A stretch of DNA of 48,110 nt from Rhodocyclaceae bacterium (GTDB lineage: Bacteria; Pseudomonadota; Gammaproteobacteria; Burkholderiales; Rhodocyclaceae), in the NCBI GenBank assembly GCA_024709955.1, contig JANJVS010000186.1:1-48110 (forward strand), given 5' to 3'. Below the pieces are notes generated by a model. The model searched no databases. It saw nothing but the letters and a program-made list of their open reading frames with translations, and was not told the origin of the DNA. Each line of letters begins with the position of its first letter. Position 1 is the first letter of the stretch. Position numbers and translations under genes: made by a program. Positions 44,662-48,110 of this stretch are shown here, in pieces.

Positions 44662-46134
44662 TCAGTAGTGGTAGGCCGATTCGCCGTGGGCCGTGATGTC
44701 GAGGCCCTCGCGCTCCTCGTCTTCCGGCACGCGCAGGCCGACCAGCACATCGACGATCTTGTAGCAGACGAAGGCGACGATGCCGGACCAGAGGACCACG
44801 GTGCCGACGCCCCAGAGCTGGCTGACGATCTGCGCGGCCATGTCGTACTCGCCGACGGCGTTGGCGACGTAGTCATACACGCCGGTGCCGCCGAGGGCCG
44901 GGGAGGCGAACACGCCGGTGAGGACCGAGCCGAGGATGCCGCCGACGCCATGCACGCCGAACACGTCGAGGGCGTCGTCCGCGCCGAGCAGCTTCTTGAG
45001 ACCATTCACGCCCCACAGGCAGACCACGCCGGCGAGCAGGCCGATGACGATGCCGCCCATCGGGCCGACGAAGCCGGCGGCCGGGGTGATCGCCACGAGG
45101 CCGGCGACGGCGCCCGAGGCGGCGCCCAGCATCGAGGGCTTGCCCTTGAACAGCCACTCCGCGATCATCCAGGACACCGTCGCGGCGGCCGTGGCGAACA
45201 GGGTGTTGACCATCGCCAGGGCGGCGACGCCGGTGGCTTCGAGGTTGGAGCCGGCGTTGAAGCCGAACCAGCCCACCCACAGCAGCGCGGCGCCCACCAT
45301 GGTCAGCGTCAGGCTGTGCGGCGTCATCGCCTCCTTGCCGTAGCCGACGCGCTTGCCGATCAGGAAGGCGCCGACCAGGCCGGCCATGGCGGCGTTGATA
45401 TGCACCACCGTGCCGCCGGCGAAGTCGAGCGCGCCCTTGGCCCAGAGGAAGCCGGCGCCGGCGAGCACCTTCTCCAGGGAGGCGGCGTCGCTGATCGCGT
45501 CGGGGCCGTCCCAGTACCAGACCATGTGCGCCATCGGCAGGTAGGAGAAGGTGAACCACAGCACCGAGAACAGCAGCACCGCCGAGAACTTGATGCGCTC
45601 GGCGAAGGCGCCGACGATCAGGGCCGTGGTGATGCCGGCGAAGGTGGCCTGGAAGGCGACGAATACCATCTCGGGGATGTACACGCCCTTGCTGAAGGTG
45701 GCGCCGAGGGATTCCGGCGTGACGCCCATCAGGAAGAGCTTGTCGAAGCCGCCGAAGAAGGCGCTGCCGCCGGTGAAGGCCACGCTGTAGCCATACACCG
45801 CCCACAGCACGCTGATCAGCGAGAAGATGACGAATACCTGCATCAGCACCGAGAGCATGTTCTTGGCGCGCACCAGGCCGCCGTAGAACAGCGCCAGGCC
45901 GGGGATGGTCATCAGGATGACGAGGATGGTGGCGGCCATCATCCACGCCGTGTCGCCCTTGTCGGGCACGGGCGCGGCGGCGGGGGCGGCCTCGGGAGCG
46001 GCGGCCGGGGCCTCGGCCGCCGGCGCCGCGACGGCCGCGACGGGCGCGGCTTCGGCGGGCTTGTCGTCCGCCGCGGCCAGGCCCGGGATGCCGAGGCTGA
46101 TGGCCGTCAGCACGATTGCGAGCAGTTTCTTCAT
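44662..46134 (-). CDS. amtB: ammonium transporter AmtB
   Basis: This 490-residue protein has a signal peptide (cut at about AAADD, residue ~22), an Ala/Pro/Glu spacer of about 38 residues, then the 11-helix Amt core: AWMMAATILVILMTIPGLALFYGGLVRAKN, DFAGGTVVHINAAMAGL with the twin-His pore and DVFGVHGVGGILG. The C-terminal tail is that of PII-regulated channels (VGLRVPEDEEREGLDITAHGESAY). It conducts ammonium or ammonia across the inner membrane. AAGGAG precedes the ATG. It is 11 bases after glnK. Confidence 0.96.
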   Translation of the reverse strand: MKKLLAIVLTAISLGIPGLAAADDKPAEAAPVAAVAAPAAEAPAAAPEAAPAAAPVPDKGDTAWMMAATILVILMTIPGLALFYGGLVRAKNMLSVLMQVFVIFSLISVLWAVYGYSVAFTGGSAFFGGFDKLFLMGVTPESLGATFSKGVYIPEMVFVAFQATFAGITTALIVGAFAERIKFSAVLLFSVLWFTFSYLPMAHMVWYWDGPDAISDAASLEKVLAGAGFLWAKGALDFAGGTVVHINAAMAGLVGAFLIGKRVGYGKEAMTPHSLTLTMVGAALLWVGWFGFNAGSNLEATGVAALAMVNTLFATAAATVSWMIAEWLFKGKPSMLGAASGAVAGLVAITPAAGFVGPMGGIVIGLLAGVVCLWGVNGLKKLLGADDALDVFGVHGVGGILGSVLTGVFASPALGGTGVYDYVANAVGEYDMAAQIVSQLWGVGTVVLWSGIVAFVCYKIVDVLVGLRVPEDEEREGLDITAHGESAYHY

Positions 46135-46145
46135 TGCAGTTCTCC

Positions 46146-47375
<1,230 letters not shown>

Positions 47376-47440
47376 TTATTTAAATCATCATGTTGTTATA
47401 TTTATGCCGAAAGTCATGGCAGGGCCGCCGGTGATCGCAT

Positions 47441-47487
47441 GCACCTGTTTGTATCCGTGCCGGCGCGCTGCCGCACCGTCGTGGTGC
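47441..47487 (-). promoter_or_regulatory. NtrC-type enhancer sites
   Basis: 47473-47487 reads GCACC-GTCGT-GGTGC, a perfect NtrC palindrome. 47441-47455 reads GCACC-TGTTT-GTATC, with only one good half. Centres are 32 bases apart and lie at about -143 and -111 from the predicted sigma-54 start, close to the -140/-108 layout of E. coli glnAp2. The stronger site is upstream. Confidence 0.75.
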
Positions 47488-47564
47488 GCCGCATCGGTGC
47501 CGGGCGATGGCGGCGCCGCGGTGGTGCTACACTCGGCCATCCCGTCCAGCCATTCGTCATCGCC

Positions 47565-47804
47565 ATGCTCGACCCCAAGATTCTCGAAGACCTGAGCGCG
47601 CGCATTTCCGCCGTCCTGGCCGCCACGCCGGCCGCCGACGTCGAAAAGAACCTGCGCGCGCTGCTCACCTCCGCCTTCGCGCGCCTCGACCTCGTCACGC
47701 GCGAGGACTTCGAGGTGCAGAAGGAGATGCTGGCGCGCGCCCAGGCGCGGCTGGCGACGCTCGAAGCGCGGCTCGCCGAGCTCGAAGCCCGGCGCAAGAC
47801 CTGA
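47565..47804 (+). CDS. ubiK: UbiK, ubiquinone biosynthesis accessory factor
   Basis: This 79-residue protein begins [15 protein letters not shown] and contains [39 protein letters not shown], closely following E. coli UbiK (YqiC): an amphipathic N-terminus and a C-terminal coiled coil that trimerises. UbiK helps UbiJ organise the aerobic ubiquinone complex. It is divergent from torF (268 bases, holding the nitrogen control sites) and precedes comM. Confidence 0.93.
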   Translation: MLDPKILEDLSARISAVLAATPAADVEKNLRALLTSAFARLDLVTREDFEVQKEMLARAQARLATLEARLAELEARRKT

Positions 47805-47806
47805 GC

Positions 47807-47831
47807 CACCGTCCCGCCGGCGCCGACTTTT
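47807..47831 (+). repeat. dispersed 25-bp element, copy 10 (between ubiK and comM)
   Basis: It reads CACCGTCCCGCC, GG, CGCCGACTTTT, a perfect match. It begins 2 bases after the ubiK stop, in sense orientation, and ends 16 bases before the comM start. Confidence 0.92.
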
Positions 47832-47847
47832 CGGCAGCGCTTCCGCC

Positions 47848-48110
47848 ATGTCCCTGGCCGTCCTCAAGAGCCGCGCCCTCGCGGGACTGAACGCTCCCGA
47901 GGTCGCCGTCGAGGTGCATCTGGCGAGCGGCCTGCCGTCCTTCACATTGGTCGGCCTGCCCGAGACCGAGGTCAAGGAAGCCCGCGACCGCGTGCGCGCC
48001 GCCCTGCAGAATTCCGGCTTCGAATTCCCGGCGCGGCGCATCACGGTCAACCTCGCCCCCGCCGACCTGCCCAAGGAATCCGGCCGCTTCGACCTGCCGA
48101 TCGCCCTGGG
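47848..48110 (+). CDS. comM: ComM/YifB-family AAA ATPase, 5' part only
   Basis: The first 87 residues are present before the window ends. They read [87 protein letters not shown], the N-terminal S5-like domain of the Mg-chelatase-related ComM family. ComM is a branch-migration helicase used in natural transformation. Linkage to ubiK is common in betaproteobacteria. Confidence 0.93.
   Translation, partial: MSLAVLKSRALAGLNAPEVAVEVHLASGLPSFTLVGLPETEVKEARDRVRAALQNSGFEFPARRITVNLAPADLPKESGRFDLPIAL

Overview
This is a GC-rich (roughly two-thirds G+C), densely packed chromosomal segment from a betaproteobacterium, most likely Rhodocyclales (Thauera/Azoarcus/Dechloromonas-like). The assignment rests on gene content: metXW, a proteobacterial-type gshA beside apbE and a transporter-less PTS (IIA-HPr-EI), torF-glnK-amtB, oxygen-independent ubiquinone genes ubiUVT, ubiK followed by comM, and many c-di-GMP and chemotaxis proteins. 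No phage, IS element, rRNA or CRISPR array was seen. One tRNA-Leu(UAA) is present.

Layout. 1-2.9 kb: a degenerate EAL-HDOD protein (cut by the window edge) divergent from a sodium/solute symporter. 2.9-6.4 kb: a two-gene operon of a large protein with a PhoU/DUF47-like C-terminal part and a pyruvate-phosphate-dikinase-like protein that lacks the PEP-binding domain. 6.5-10.3 kb: polyamine-type ABC transporter potABCD. 10.3-11.8 kb: Cache-GGDEF diguanylate cyclase. 11.9-14.4 kb: ubiUVT behind an FNR-type box placed as in a class II anaerobic promoter. 14.4-19 kb: VanZ-like protein, MazG-like pyrophosphohydrolase, a Thr/Asp-rich secreted protein, an MFS exporter and an acyltransferase. 19-24.5 kb: 2Fe-2S ferredoxin, alpha/beta hydrolase, DsbD-like thioredoxin membrane protein, hybrid histidine kinase with its own periplasmic binding protein, and a small secreted protein. 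24.5-28.2 kb: an arsenic resistance operon (arsR, YraQ-type permease, AhpD-like Cys-tailed protein, small thioredoxin, arsC, ACR3 pump). 28.4-30.7 kb: DODA-type dioxygenase, tRNA-Leu, a secreted unknown and an orphan pilin-like protein. 30.7-37.9 kb (minus strand): gshA, apbE, PTS IIA, ptsH, ptsI, an NlpC/P60 peptidase, metX, metW. 38-43.2 kb: YheS-type ABC-F ATPase, cytosolic chemoreceptor with CZB domain, thrH, purU and a small membrane protein. 43.2-47.3 kb (minus): active-looking EAL phosphodiesterase and the nitrogen-regulated torF-glnK-amtB operon with a sigma-54 promoter and NtrC-type sites. 47.6-48.1 kb: ubiK and the start of comM.

The most unusual signal is a dispersed DNA element found in ten copies: a 25-bp form (CACCGTCCCGCC, two variable bases, CGCCGACTTTT) and a 49-bp form with 24 extra bases in the middle. 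Copies lie between genes, at gene 3' ends and inside coding sequence in open frames. Eight of ten point the same way as the transcript they sit in or follow. One long copy encodes the twin-arginine part of the PotD signal peptide, and copies in yheS and potA seem to replace rather than lengthen coding sequence. The second candidate for an undescribed system is the truncated dikinase with its PhoU-like partner at 2.9-6.4 kb.
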